64,000 nucleotides of DNA from Thalassotalea psychrophila (GTDB taxonomy: Bacteria > Pseudomonadota > Gammaproteobacteria > Enterobacterales > Alteromonadaceae): positions 2,418,001-2,482,000 of the forward strand of contig NZ_CP134145.1 in the NCBI RefSeq assembly GCF_031583595.1. Reading direction: 5' to 3'. The position numbers were made by a program, and so were the translations under genes. Shown here piece after piece: positions 24,364 to 32,309 of the stretch (position 1 is its first letter; the number at the start of each line of letters is the position of its first letter). The notes under the pieces are model-generated. The model worked only from the letters and a program-made list of their open reading frames with translations, had not been told where the DNA came from and did no database searches.

Positions 24364-26202
24364 ATGACAGAGCAAAGTAATGATTTTGACCATAAAGCTT
24401 TTTTATCAACGGTAACTGAGCAAAGCGGCGTATATCGCATGTATGATGGTGAACAAACTGTCATTTATGTAGGTAAAGCAAAAGATCTTAAAAACCGACT
24501 GAGTAGTTATTTTCGCAAAGACGTTGGCAATGTTAAAACCAGAGTTTTAGTCAGTCACATTAAAGCCATTGATGTCACCGTTACTCATACCGAGGGCGAA
24601 GCCCTTATTCTTGAAAATAATTATATTAAGAAATACCAGCCTAAATATAATGTTTTATTAAGAGATGACAAATCTTACCCTTATCTACTCATTAGCGCTC
24701 ATAAGCATCCAAAACTTGGCTCTCACCGTGGCGGAAAGCGCACTAAAGGCGAGTACTTTGGTCCTTTTCCAACAGCGGGTGCTGTATGGGAAAGTCTTAG
24801 GTTAATGCAAAAACTGTTTCCAATCAGACAATGTGAGGACAGTTATTATCGTGCTCGTTCGAGACCTTGCTTACAATATCAATTGAAGCGTTGCTCTGCA
24901 CCATGTGTTGGAAAAATATCCGATGAAGACTATCAGCAGCAAGTTAATTTAGCTCGATTATTCCTAAAAGGTAAAAATGACCAAGTTATAGGATCCCTGG
25001 TAAGTAATATGGAAGTAGCCAGTGAGCAATTGGACTTTGAAAGTGCAGCTAGATTTCGAGATCAAATTACGACACTAAGAAAAGTTCAACAGCAACAGTT
25101 TGTTAGTGGTACAACGGCAGAGTTGGATGTAATCGGTTTTTATCGATTAAAGAATCAAGCCTGTTTACATTTGTTATTTATACGCGACCAAAAAATTCTT
25201 GGCAGTAAAAGTTTCTTCCCAAATATCCCTGCCAATACAAGCGATGAAGAGGTTGTTGAAGCTTTTATAAGTCAGCACTATTTAGGTGAAGGTGTTGACC
25301 AAGATAACATTGCTAAAGAAATCATTTTGCCGCTTGCCTTTGAAACTCAAAAAGAAATAGCTGTGTTATTGTCACAGCAGGCTGAACGAGAAATTAAGTT
25401 GTCGGTTAATGTACGAACCGAGCGCTCGCGCTATTTAAAATTAGCTACGACAAATGCCGAAAATGCATTGAATGTAAAAAATAGCCATAAAGAGTCAATG
25501 CAAGCTCGCTTTAGAGATTTAAATAATGAATTTGAGTTATCTAAACCAATAGAGCGTCTCGAGTGTTTTGATATTAGTCATACTATGGGGCAACAAACGA
25601 TTGCTTCTTGTGTGGTGTTTAATACAGATGGGCCACTAAAAAGTGACTATCGACGTTACAATGTCCATGGTATTACTCCAGGAGATGATTACGCCGCAAT
25701 GTCTTTTGCCCTGAACAAACGTTACGGTAAAGTTACTGATGATGATAATTTACCCGATATCGTATTTATAGATGGCGGTAAAGGTCAATTAGCAAGAGCG
25801 GAAACGTTTTTTGCAGAACTTGATTTAACTAAAACTCCGATGCTTATTGGCGTAGCTAAAGGTGAGTCAAGAAAACCGGGTTTAGAAACCCTTATAATGG
25901 CCGGCTCTCACCAACTAATTTCTTTGCCAGCTATATCTCCAGCGTTACATTTAGTACAGCATATACGCGATGAGTCTCATCGATTTGCAATAGCAGGGCA
26001 TAGAGCTAAAAGAGGCAAGGCAGCGACAAAGTCTACTTTAGAAGAAATTCCTGGTATTGGTGCTAAAAAGCGCCAAGCTCTGCTAAAGTATTTAGGTGGC
26101 TTACAAGAAGTCAAAAAGGCAACGGTAGAACAATTAATGAAAGTGCCCGGTATTAGTAAAGATTTAGCGACAAATATTTTCAATAGCTTGCATGATAATT
26201 GA
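24364..26202 (+). CDS. uvrC: UvrABC system protein C
   Basis: A 612-residue excinuclease subunit that makes both incisions around bulky DNA lesions. In order: GIY-YIG nuclease domain (GVYRMYDGEQTVIYVGKAKD, ~18-37), a cysteine-containing region (CLQYQLKRCSAPCVG), a UVR domain (~203-238) that binds UvrB, the RNase H-like 5' nuclease domain (ECFDISH ~400 and FIDGGKGQL ~469), and two C-terminal helix-hairpin-helix motifs (EIPGIGAKKR, KVPGISKD). A TTG directly before the ATG (24361) could extend it by one codon; the ATG is chosen. It is 46 bases after uvrY. In most relatives pgsA follows directly; here a 311-bp element separates them. Confidence 0.96.
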   Translation: MTEQSNDFDHKAFLSTVTEQSGVYRMYDGEQTVIYVGKAKDLKNRLSSYFRKDVGNVKTRVLVSHIKAIDVTVTHTEGEALILENNYIKKYQPKYNVLLRDDKSYPYLLISAHKHPKLGSHRGGKRTKGEYFGPFPTAGAVWESLRLMQKLFPIRQCEDSYYRARSRPCLQYQLKRCSAPCVGKISDEDYQQQVNLARLFLKGKNDQVIGSLVSNMEVASEQLDFESAARFRDQITTLRKVQQQQFVSGTTAELDVIGFYRLKNQACLHLLFIRDQKILGSKSFFPNIPANTSDEEVVEAFISQHYLGEGVDQDNIAKEIILPLAFETQKEIAVLLSQQAEREIKLSVNVRTERSRYLKLATTNAENALNVKNSHKESMQARFRDLNNEFELSKPIERLECFDISHTMGQQTIASCVVFNTDGPLKSDYRRYNVHGITPGDDYAAMSFALNKRYGKVTDDDNLPDIVFIDGGKGQLARAETFFAELDLTKTPMLIGVAKGESRKPGLETLIMAGSHQLISLPAISPALHLVQHIRDESHRFAIAGHRAKRGKAATKSTLEEIPGIGAKKRQALLKYLGGLQEVKKATVEQLMKVPGISKDLATNIFNSLHDN

Positions 26203-26262
26203 CATATACTAACTCTAATAATTAAATTAGCACCAGTTGAGATTAACTTGTTAGACTTGGTC

Positions 26263-26573
26263 TATACCCGTTACCATTCAAAGTGCGGGATTTCAGTGGG
26301 AGTTAAAAGCAATTTAGGCAAGGCATTTAATTGAGAGAATGGTTGTTCTCGGCTTTGGCATCCTGCGTCGCTCTACTTCCTGCATCCATGCAGTCACAGT
26401 TCAATTTAATAACGCTGCTTAAATTGCTTTTAAACCCATCAAAGAAGAGCTTGAGCAATTCCACTACTTCGTTGCAGCTATTTGTAAGGGAATAACCATT
26501 ACTACATAACTGCGCCTTGTATTGGTATCGCTCAAGCTCTCTGAAACCTGCATCTTGATTGGTAACGGGTATA
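26263..26573. mobile_element. MITE-like element with ~34-bp terminal inverted repeats
   Basis: The left end TATACCCGTTACCA (26263-26276) and right end TGGTAACGGGTATA (26560-26573) are perfect 14-bp inverted repeats. The similarity continues inward, with gaps, to TTTCAG on both sides (about 33-34 bp). The 311-bp interior has no credible gene; a minus-strand frame at 26327-26596 is discounted. Positions 26346-26375 are an exact 30-base inverted match to part of the element at 18358-18568. It separates uvrC from pgsA, which are usually adjacent. No flanking target duplication longer than the TA-rich ends is obvious. The 26203-26262 and 26574-26619 flanks hold no other feature. Confidence 0.75.
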
Positions 26574-26619
26574 TACATCATGTACAATGTATTCATAATA
26601 AAAAGCCAGTAGTAGATTT

Positions 26620-27222
26620 ATGTGGACAATACCTAATCAAATAACCCTGTTTCGGATAATTTTAATCCCCGTCTTTGTTGTCGTGTTTTATATGCACGAT
26701 ATGATGCCTGATACATTTTCTAAAAATTGGTCTAATTTTGCATCGTTCGTAGTATTCTGGTTTGCTTCAGTAAGTGATGCTTTAGATGGTTACTTGGCAC
26801 GTAAGTTAAAACAGTCTAGTAATTTTGGTGCATTTATAGATCCAGTGGCCGATAAACTCATGGTTACTATTGCTTTAGTTTTGATTGTTTCCGAATACCG
26901 TAACCTGTGGGTAACTGTTCCTGCATTAATCATGGTTGCTCGTGAAATTATCATTTCTGCACTAAGAGAGTTTATGGCTGATTTAGGTAAGCGTGGTAAT
27001 GTTGCTGTATCTGAACTAGGTAAGTGGAAAACCGCAGCGCAAATGTTAGCTCTAATGGGATTAATTTGGAATCCTGATTACCCAATTCCACTAGGTTTAT
27101 TTGATTTACCTGCCATTGTTATTAATTATGCCGCATGGGGCTTTTACTTTTTTGCTACAGTTTTTGCTTTTGTATCAATGTTTCAATATCTTAAAGCGGC
27201 ATGGCCAGAGTTTTCAAAATAA
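26620..27222 (+). CDS. pgsA: CDP-diacylglycerol--glycerol-3-phosphate 3-phosphatidyltransferase
   Basis: A 200-residue integral membrane enzyme with about five hydrophobic helices. The CDP-alcohol phosphotransferase motif DGx2ARx8Gx3Dx3D is complete: D56, G57, A60, R61, G70, D74, D78. It condenses CDP-diacylglycerol with glycerol-3-phosphate to phosphatidylglycerophosphate, the committed step to phosphatidylglycerol and cardiolipin. It would normally be read from the uvrY-uvrC transcript; the element now sits in between, and no clear ribosome site precedes the ATG. A modest hairpin follows the gene. Confidence 0.95.
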   Translation: MWTIPNQITLFRIILIPVFVVVFYMHDMMPDTFSKNWSNFASFVVFWFASVSDALDGYLARKLKQSSNFGAFIDPVADKLMVTIALVLIVSEYRNLWVTVPALIMVAREIIISALREFMADLGKRGNVAVSELGKWKTAAQMLALMGLIWNPDYPIPLGLFDLPAIVINYAAWGFYFFATVFAFVSMFQYLKAAWPEFSK

Positions 27223-27275
27223 ATAATAAACATTTATTTACAATGCATGGTTAATAAAATTACAAAATTTAGCTA

Positions 27276-27302
27276 AAAAAACGACAGATTAGTCGTATTT
27301 TG
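27276..27302 (+). terminator. Weak terminator after pgsA
   Basis: ACGAC-AGATTA-GTCGT (27281-27296) is flanked by an A-run and ATTTT. The stem is short (5 bp), so this is a weak candidate. It separates pgsA from the tRNA promoter 40 bases on. Confidence 0.45.
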
Positions 27303-27342
27303 AGCAAACAGAAAAAAATAGAAAAAAATTGAAAGTAAAGTG

Positions 27343-27370
27343 TTGACTCATCAAGAGAACGATGTAAAAT
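27343..27370 (+). promoter_or_regulatory. Promoter of the Gly/Cys/Leu tRNA array
   Basis: TTGACT (27343-27348) and TAAAAT (27365-27370) are 16 bases apart and lie 33 bases before the first tRNA. The downstream GCGTTTC gives a G/C-containing discriminator. It probably drives all eight tRNA genes, since no other promoter stands out between them. Confidence 0.6.
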
Positions 27371-27402
27371 GCGTTTCGTTGACAGGGAGTCAGCAATTGA
27401 AA

Positions 27403-27478
27403 GCGGCTGTAGCTCAGCTGGTAGAGCATCACGTTGCCAACGTGAATGTCACGAGTTCGAGTCTCGTTAGCCGCTCCA
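27403..27478 (+). tRNA. tRNA-Gly (GCC), copy 1
   Basis: A 76-nt cloverleaf with encoded CCA. Anticodon GCC lies in ACGTT-GCCAACG. It is identical to three further copies downstream. Confidence 0.96.
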
Positions 27479-27520
27479 ATTTTTCTAAGGAAGTACATCA
27501 CCAACTAATTGATGAATATT

Positions 27521-27594
27521 GGCGGGTTGGCAGAGTGGCTATGCAGCGGATTGCAAATCCGTGGACCTCGATTCGACTTCGGGACCCGCCTCCA
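27521..27594 (+). tRNA. tRNA-Cys (GCA)
   Basis: A 74-nt cloverleaf with encoded CCA. Anticodon GCA lies in the loop of CGGATTGCAAATCCG. The acceptor stem is GGCGGGT/ACCCGCC with discriminator U73, as expected for tRNA-Cys. It is the only Cys tRNA here. Confidence 0.96.
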
Positions 27595-27599
27595 CTTTT

Positions 27600-27686
27600 G
27601 CCCGGGTGGTGGAATTGGTAGACACACGGGATTTAAAATCCCGCGTCTTAACGGATGTGCCGGTTCAAGTCCGGCTCCGGGTACCA
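27600..27686 (+). tRNA. tRNA-Leu (TAA), copy 1
   Basis: An 87-nt class II tRNA with a long variable arm and encoded CCA. Anticodon TAA lies in the loop of CGGGATTTAAAATCCCG. It begins 5 bases after tRNA-Cys. Confidence 0.96.
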
Positions 27687-27734
27687 TATTCTCCAATTAT
27701 GTTGAATGTACAAAGAGTGTTTTATTTAAATTAA

Positions 27735-27810
27735 GCGGCTGTAGCTCAGCTGGTAGAGCATCACGTTGCCAACGTGAATGTCACGAGTTCGAGTCTCGTT
27801 AGCCGCTCCA
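27735..27810 (+). tRNA. tRNA-Gly (GCC), copy 2
   Basis: A 76-nt tRNA with encoded CCA, identical to copy 1 and in an unrelated spacer context. Confidence 0.96.
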
Positions 27811-27842
27811 ATTTAAATGCAACACAAAATAGATTATATGAA

Positions 27843-27918
27843 GCGGCTGTAGCTCAGCTGGTAGAGCATCACGTTGCCAACGTGAATGTCACGAGTTCGA
27901 GTCTCGTTAGCCGCTCCA
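27843..27918 (+). tRNA. tRNA-Gly (GCC), copy 3
   Basis: A 76-nt tRNA with encoded CCA, identical to copies 1, 2 and 4. From here on the order alternates Gly-Leu-Gly-Leu, so the Gly-Leu unit was probably duplicated. Confidence 0.96.
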
Positions 27919-27981
27919 ATCTAACAATTTGCTACTTAGTCATGTAGAAATGACAGGCATTATCCTTAATAGGAATACAAT

Positions 27982-28068
27982 GCCCGGGTGGTGGAATTGG
28001 TAGACACACGGGATTTAAAATCCCGCGTCTTAACGGATGTGCCGGTTCAAGTCCGGCTCCGGGTACCA
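27982..28068 (+). tRNA. tRNA-Leu (TAA), copy 2
   Basis: An 87-nt class II tRNA with encoded CCA, identical to copy 1. Confidence 0.96.
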
Positions 28069-28104
28069 TTTCTACAATGTATTAAGTAACAAGCTCTATA
28101 TGAA

Positions 28105-28180
28105 GCGGCTGTAGCTCAGCTGGTAGAGCATCACGTTGCCAACGTGAATGTCACGAGTTCGAGTCTCGTTAGCCGCTCCA
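28105..28180 (+). tRNA. tRNA-Gly (GCC), copy 4
   Basis: A 76-nt tRNA with encoded CCA, identical to the other Gly copies. Confidence 0.96.
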
Positions 28181-28273
28181 ATTTCTCATTTATGACTCCA
28201 TGTTTATACATTAAGTTGTGATTGACAGTAGGGAACCAATCTCTACTATAAAAAAGTCTTACCCAAATATAGT

Positions 28274-28360
28274 GCCCGGGTGGTGGAATTGGTAGACACA
28301 CGGGATTTAAAATCCCGCGTCTTAACGGATGTGCCGGTTCAAGTCCGGCTCCGGGTACCA
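28274..28360 (+). tRNA. tRNA-Leu (TAA), copy 3
   Basis: An 87-nt class II tRNA with encoded CCA, identical to copies 1 and 2. It is the last intact tRNA in the array; no strong terminator follows. Confidence 0.96.
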
Positions 28361-28440
28361 TTTATTTAATTTCTTTAGATCTATATTTCAATTATATGTA
28401 TTTGCTGAACTTGTTTCAGTATCTTAATTCTACATCGTTA

Positions 28441-28503
28441 TTTAAATCCCGCGTGTTCTTAATACGTGCGATGCACCGGTTCAAGTCCGGCTCCGAGTAC
28501 CAT
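28441..28503 (+). pseudogene. Decayed tRNA-Leu 3' half remnant
   Basis: TTTAAATCCCGCGT, a disturbed variable arm, then CCGGTTCAAGTCCGGCTCCG and AGTACCA reproduce the anticodon-to-CCA half of the tRNA-Leu genes upstream with a few changes, including G to A in the acceptor strand. The 5' half is absent, so it cannot fold. It mirrors the decayed initiator tRNA at 15491-15544: both are 3' halves at the downstream end of an array. Confidence 0.8.
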
Positions 28504-28764
28504 ATACTTCTTCCTGAAGTGAATTTTTAAACAAAAAAATATAAAATCCAAACTATTAAACAAACGCCGTCATCCCATCACGAGCTCTAGCAAGATGTGA
28601 GACCTCCTGACGTATGCTGATATTTTTTAAAATCCATCATCACTCTCAAAAAGCGACGAACAAATAACCATTCTCGTATTCATTTAATTAAAAACTAAAT
28701 AAATATACAATTTTGTATTATTCTTAGTACTATTAGACACATAGACTTTTATTGAGATGTATTT
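28504..28764. repeat. Intergenic region with a REP-like repeat
   Basis: No gene is visible. Positions 28567-28612 (CGTCATCCCATCACGAGCTC ... GACCTCCTGACG) resemble, in the other orientation, 45600-45640 upstream of gapA's terminator region; both share CGTCATCC, GAGCTC and GACCTCCT. Outer CGTCA/TGACG arms make it a short imperfect palindrome of REP type. The remainder is AT-rich leader for the downstream lipoprotein gene. Confidence 0.5.
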
Positions 28765-29361
28765 ATGAAATTATCATATTTTAAATTAGCTGCTTTATTA
28801 CTATTATTATCTGGTTGTGCCACAACTTATAACCCGGATATAGATTACAACCCGGAATATAACTTTAACCAGTTACAAACATTTGTTGTTTTAGATGATT
28901 TTGAAGCAAACCAGCAAGCGTCAAAAACTCTTAACCGTAATTTAAGCAGTTTAGACAATGATCGTTTAATTAAGGCGATAAGCAATACGCTAAAACAAAA
29001 AGGTATGATTGAAGCTGATAAAACTGACGCTGATATGCAAGTACGTTTCCAGTTAGTTACTAAGGATAAAACTCAACTTAGAACCTACAACACTGGCTTT
29101 TATCAATGTTGGCGCTGTAGAGGCCATTATGGATACGGTGGTATAGCTCCTGTACAACAGGTTGAAATTAAAGATTATGTTGAAGGTACCATTATTATTG
29201 ATTTTGTCGATCCTGCAGAAGGAAAGTCAGTTTGGCGCTCTGTCGTGTCTAAAGCGATTAAGAAAACCAAGATACCTGTTGAAGAAAAACAAGCTAAAAT
29301 ACAAGAATTGGTTAATGCCATGCTAGTAAGTTTTAAAGCTCCTGTTTTGCCAGCCCAATAA
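28765..29361 (+). CDS. DUF4136-family outer-membrane lipoprotein
   Basis: A 198-residue protein with a lipoprotein signal peptide; the lipobox is LLSGC with the modified cysteine at C18. The mature part matches the DUF4136 pattern: a Y-NPE-YNF opening, [20 protein letters not shown], then [20 protein letters not shown]. Residue 19 after the cysteine is Ala, so Lol sorting to the outer membrane is expected. Function is unknown; family members are periplasm-facing lipoproteins in many marine Proteobacteria. It is 10 bases upstream of hinT and probably cotranscribed. Confidence 0.85.
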   Translation: MKLSYFKLAALLLLLSGCATTYNPDIDYNPEYNFNQLQTFVVLDDFEANQQASKTLNRNLSSLDNDRLIKAISNTLKQKGMIEADKTDADMQVRFQLVTKDKTQLRTYNTGFYQCWRCRGHYGYGGIAPVQQVEIKDYVEGTIIIDFVDPAEGKSVWRSVVSKAIKKTKIPVEEKQAKIQELVNAMLVSFKAPVLPAQ

Positions 29362-29371
29362 AGGAATTGTA

Positions 29372-29722
29372 ATGAATGAAGAAACCATATTTTCAAAAAT
29401 AATTCGTCAAGAAATTCCAACACCTTTGTTGTATCAAGATGATTTGGTGACTGCTTTTCGTGATATTTCTCCAAAAGCTCCTAGTCATATTTTAATTATT
29501 CCTAACAAACTTATTCCAACGACTAATGATGTCGAAGAAGAAGATGAATTAACGCTTGGAAGAATGATCACCGTAGCTAAAAAACTAGCGCTTGAAGAGG
29601 GCATTAGTGAAGATGGTTATCGATTAATTATGAATTGCAATAATCATGGTGGGCAAGAGGTTTATCATATTCATATGCATTTGCTTGGCGGGAAACGATT
29701 AGGACCAATGCTATCGGTTTAA
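29372..29722 (+). CDS. hinT: Histidine triad nucleotide-binding protein HinT
   Basis: A 116-residue HIT protein with the active-site triad H99-I-H101-M-H103 followed by LLGGKRLG, and the N-terminal [10 protein letters not shown] typical of bacterial HinT. It hydrolyses purine nucleoside phosphoramidates such as AMP-lysine and acts as a cytoplasmic dimer. AAGGAA precedes the ATG by 6 bases. A perfect hairpin follows at 29748-29773. Confidence 0.96.
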   Translation: MNEETIFSKIIRQEIPTPLLYQDDLVTAFRDISPKAPSHILIIPNKLIPTTNDVEEEDELTLGRMITVAKKLALEEGISEDGYRLIMNCNNHGGQEVYHIHMHLLGGKRLGPMLSV

Positions 29723-29747
29723 ATTAATTTAATAGAACACTCTGTTA

Positions 29748-29773
29748 ATAAGCCAGATATTTATCTGGCTTAT
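29748..29773. terminator. Hairpin terminator after hinT
   Basis: ATAAGCCAGATA-TT-TATCTGGCTTAT is a perfect 12-bp stem. The following bases (GTGTTCTTG) are only moderately T-rich, so termination may be partial. Confidence 0.65.
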
Positions 29774-29873
29774 GTGTTCTTGTAAGTAGATATCACAATA
29801 TGTGTAGAGCAAAAGTTCAAATAATTATAGTTACAAGTATTTACAAAGTCTAAAAACTTGGTACTATTCGCAC

Positions 29874-29990
29874 CGAGCCAGGGGGTGTTGTTATTTAATA
29901 TGAATGACAACTGAGATGCACTTCACAATTAACTATTGTAAAAGCAAACCCTTTGAACCTGAACCGGATAATACCGGCGTAGGGATGGTT
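29874..29990 (+). promoter_or_regulatory. TPP (thi-box) riboswitch
   Basis: The conserved elements appear in order: CCAGGGGGTG (P1/P2 side, from 29878), CTGAGATG (29911-29918), then ACCCTTTGAACCTGA with CCGGATAATACCGGCGTAGGGA (about 29948-29986). This is the canonical thiamine-pyrophosphate aptamer. It precedes the TonB receptor and the thiamine uptake genes, so the operon should be expressed when TPP is low. A small AAAACAAG/CTTGTTTT hairpin followed by TTTTTGTG (29995-30014) lies just downstream and may be the transcription-terminating expression platform. Confidence 0.95.
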
Positions 29991-29994
29991 AAGA

Positions 29995-30014
29995 AAACAA
30001 GGGGCTTGTTTTTG
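29995..30014 (+). terminator. Candidate expression-platform hairpin of the TPP riboswitch
   Basis: AAAACAAG-GGG-CTTGTTTT followed by T and GTG. The stem is 8 bp but AT-rich. It sits 5 bases after the aptamer and could terminate transcription when TPP is bound; a translational mechanism is also possible. Confidence 0.45.
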
Positions 30015-30086
30015 TGTAGCTTCACAATTTTCTATATTTCCTTCTTTGTGCCGGATCTCCATTATAAAATTAATATGAGATCTGTA

Positions 30087-32213
30087 ATGAATCTTCAAAA
30101 CGCTTTTAAAGCTACTAAATCATCTTTAGCTACTGCTATTACATTGGCTTTAATTCCAACAACTGTACTTGCCCAAACAACGACTGAAGCTGAATTAGAC
30201 AAAGACCTTGAAGTTATTCAAGTAGTCGGCGATTTTCGTGAACAAAACTTGCAAAAAACGGCATCGTCTTTATCAGTCGTTAATAATGATGATATAGCCC
30301 TGCGTAACGCGCAAAACCTTGAAGAAATTGTCCTAGCTACACCCAATGTGAATTTTTCCAGTGGTTCAAGTCGTGCCCGTTATTATCAAATTCGTGGTAT
30401 AGGTGAACGTAGTCAGTTTAAAGAGCCAATTAACCCATCGGTTGGTGTCATAATTGATGAAGTAGATTTCACCGGAATTGGTAGTGCAACGTCATTATAT
30501 GACGTTAAGCAAGTAGAAATTTTTAGGGGCCCTCAGGGAACTAAATTTGGCGCAAGTGCAATGGCTGGTGTCATTAATATTACTACCTTTGATCCGGCTC
30601 AAGACTTTGAAGGCTCTGTTAAAGTAATGGCGGGTAATTATAATTCTTCATCATTAGGTCTGATGTTATCAGGCCCTGCAACCGATAAACTTGGGTATCG
30701 CTTTGCTATAGAACAATTTCAAAGTGATGGATTTATTGAAAATACTTATTTGGATAAAGAAGATACCAATAATAAAGACGAATTAACTGTCCGAACTAAA
30801 CTTCAATACAAACCAACAAACGATTTAATAATCGATATGTCATTATTCTATTTAGATTTTGATAATGGCTATGACGCGTTTTCTTTAGATAATAACCGCG
30901 AAACCTTATCTGATCAGCCAGGGTTCGATACTCAAGAGACCGTAGCTACGAGTGTAAAAGCTACTTATAGTGGTTTAAACACTTTCGATGTAGTCACAAT
31001 AGTCAGTTATGCCGATTCAGATCTTGACTATGGTTATGATGAGGATTGGAGTAATGCTGAACTATGTCTAGAAAATGATTGCCCTTGGGGAGATTACTCT
31101 TCAACAGATCATTATTTTCGAGAAAAAACGACATCGACACAAGAGCTTAGATTAGTTTCAAAACCCGATCATCAAATACTTGCCAATACAACATCTTGGG
31201 TTGCTGGAATTTATCACAAAACTGAAGATGAAGATTTACTGCGTCAATATACCTACAATGATGGTGATTATTTATCAGAATTTGAAGCTACTACTATTGC
31301 TGGTTTTGTTCAGCTAGACAGTAAACTTTCAAATAATTTAACTTTAACAACCGGTATTCGTTTTGAAGACAGAGATGCTGATTATAGTAATTCAGAAGGT
31401 ACGTCGTTTGAGCCTTCCGATTCTATGGTAGGCGGTAAAGTTGTTTTAGCTTATGAAGCAACAGATGATAGCTTAGTGTATGGCTCGGTTAACCGCGGAT
31501 TTAAAGCCGGCGGGGTTAATTCAACGGGAAGTTTAAGCGATGAAAATCGTGAATTCGAACCTGAATATGTAATGAATTACGAATTAGGCTTAAAACAAAA
31601 CTATCTAGATGGTGATGCTTACGCTCGTTTTGCAATATTTTATATGGATAGAACTGACATGCAAGTTAGCACCTATGCAGCCAACAAACGTCCAGACGGT
31701 AGTGAAGAATTTATTACTTACTTAGATAACGCGGCTGAAGGCACTAACCAAGGTATTGAAATTGATGCTGCTTGGAATATAAGCGACTCTTTTGAAGTGT
31801 ATGGCGCGTTTGGTTTATTAGATTCTGAATACGTAGATTTTATTAATGGTAATGGTGATGACTTATCCGGTCGAGAACAAGCTCATGCGCCAAAATATCA
31901 ATACAATGTAGGTGTTAATTACTATGTGAATGATCAATGGTTAGTGAATGTGAATGTAGATGGTAAAGATGAATATTTCTTTTCAGATACTCATGAAGAA
32001 AAATCTGATGCCATTGATTTAGTAAATGCATCAATCACCTATTTCCAAGACAGCTGGCAAGTTAAGCTGTGGGGCCGCAACATTACAGATAAAGATTATC
32101 AGACCCGTGGTTTTTATTTTGGTAATGATCCTCGCGATAGCTATACTGCAAAGGGATATTATCAGTTAGCTGCACCGGCTGAGTTTGGTGTTACATTAGA
32201 TTATCAATTTTAA
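30087..32213 (+). CDS. TonB-dependent outer-membrane receptor, thiamine uptake
   Basis: A 708-residue receptor. It has a Sec signal peptide (1-29, cleavage after VLA), a TonB box candidate (LEVIQVVGD), a plug domain (TASSLSVVNNDDIALRNAQN to INITTFDP) and a 22-strand barrel ending in FGVTLDYQF with terminal Phe, as outer-membrane insertion requires. The frame is open back to 29904, but that stretch is the riboswitch; the ATG at 30087, preceded by GAGAT and starting a normal signal peptide, is chosen (30075 is an alternative). The TPP riboswitch and downstream PnuT and kinase genes indicate thiamine or a phosphorylated/precursor form as substrate. The gene family alone would not show this. Confidence 0.92.
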   Translation: MNLQNAFKATKSSLATAITLALIPTTVLAQTTTEAELDKDLEVIQVVGDFREQNLQKTASSLSVVNNDDIALRNAQNLEEIVLATPNVNFSSGSSRARYYQIRGIGERSQFKEPINPSVGVIIDEVDFTGIGSATSLYDVKQVEIFRGPQGTKFGASAMAGVINITTFDPAQDFEGSVKVMAGNYNSSSLGLMLSGPATDKLGYRFAIEQFQSDGFIENTYLDKEDTNNKDELTVRTKLQYKPTNDLIIDMSLFYLDFDNGYDAFSLDNNRETLSDQPGFDTQETVATSVKATYSGLNTFDVVTIVSYADSDLDYGYDEDWSNAELCLENDCPWGDYSSTDHYFREKTTSTQELRLVSKPDHQILANTTSWVAGIYHKTEDEDLLRQYTYNDGDYLSEFEATTIAGFVQLDSKLSNNLTLTTGIRFEDRDADYSNSEGTSFEPSDSMVGGKVVLAYEATDDSLVYGSVNRGFKAGGVNSTGSLSDENREFEPEYVMNYELGLKQNYLDGDAYARFAIFYMDRTDMQVSTYAANKRPDGSEEFITYLDNAAEGTNQGIEIDAAWNISDSFEVYGAFGLLDSEYVDFINGNGDDLSGREQAHAPKYQYNVGVNYYVNDQWLVNVNVDGKDEYFFSDTHEEKSDAIDLVNASITYFQDSWQVKLWGRNITDKDYQTRGFYFGNDPRDSYTAKGYYQLAAPAEFGVTLDYQF

Positions 32214-32309
32214 TCTTAATAAGTTTAGCAGGGCGGTTATAATCGGTTAATCGTCTTCGTTTAATGAAGTAAGTTGCTTTAGCGCTTACTTCTTCACATT
32301 GAGAAAGTT

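Noticed and set aside
26327-26596. Minus-strand 89-residue frame between uvrC and pgsA
   Set aside because: It lies inside an inverted-repeat element, has no family resemblance and no good ribosome site.
27289-28361. Several protein-like frames across the tRNA array on both strands
   Set aside because: They are translations through tRNA genes; the tRNA cloverleafs with encoded CCA explain the sequence fully.
29895-30098. Minus-strand frame and upstream extension of the TonB receptor frame to 29904
   Set aside because: The interval is a TPP riboswitch; a start there would put the aptamer into the protein and bury the signal peptide.
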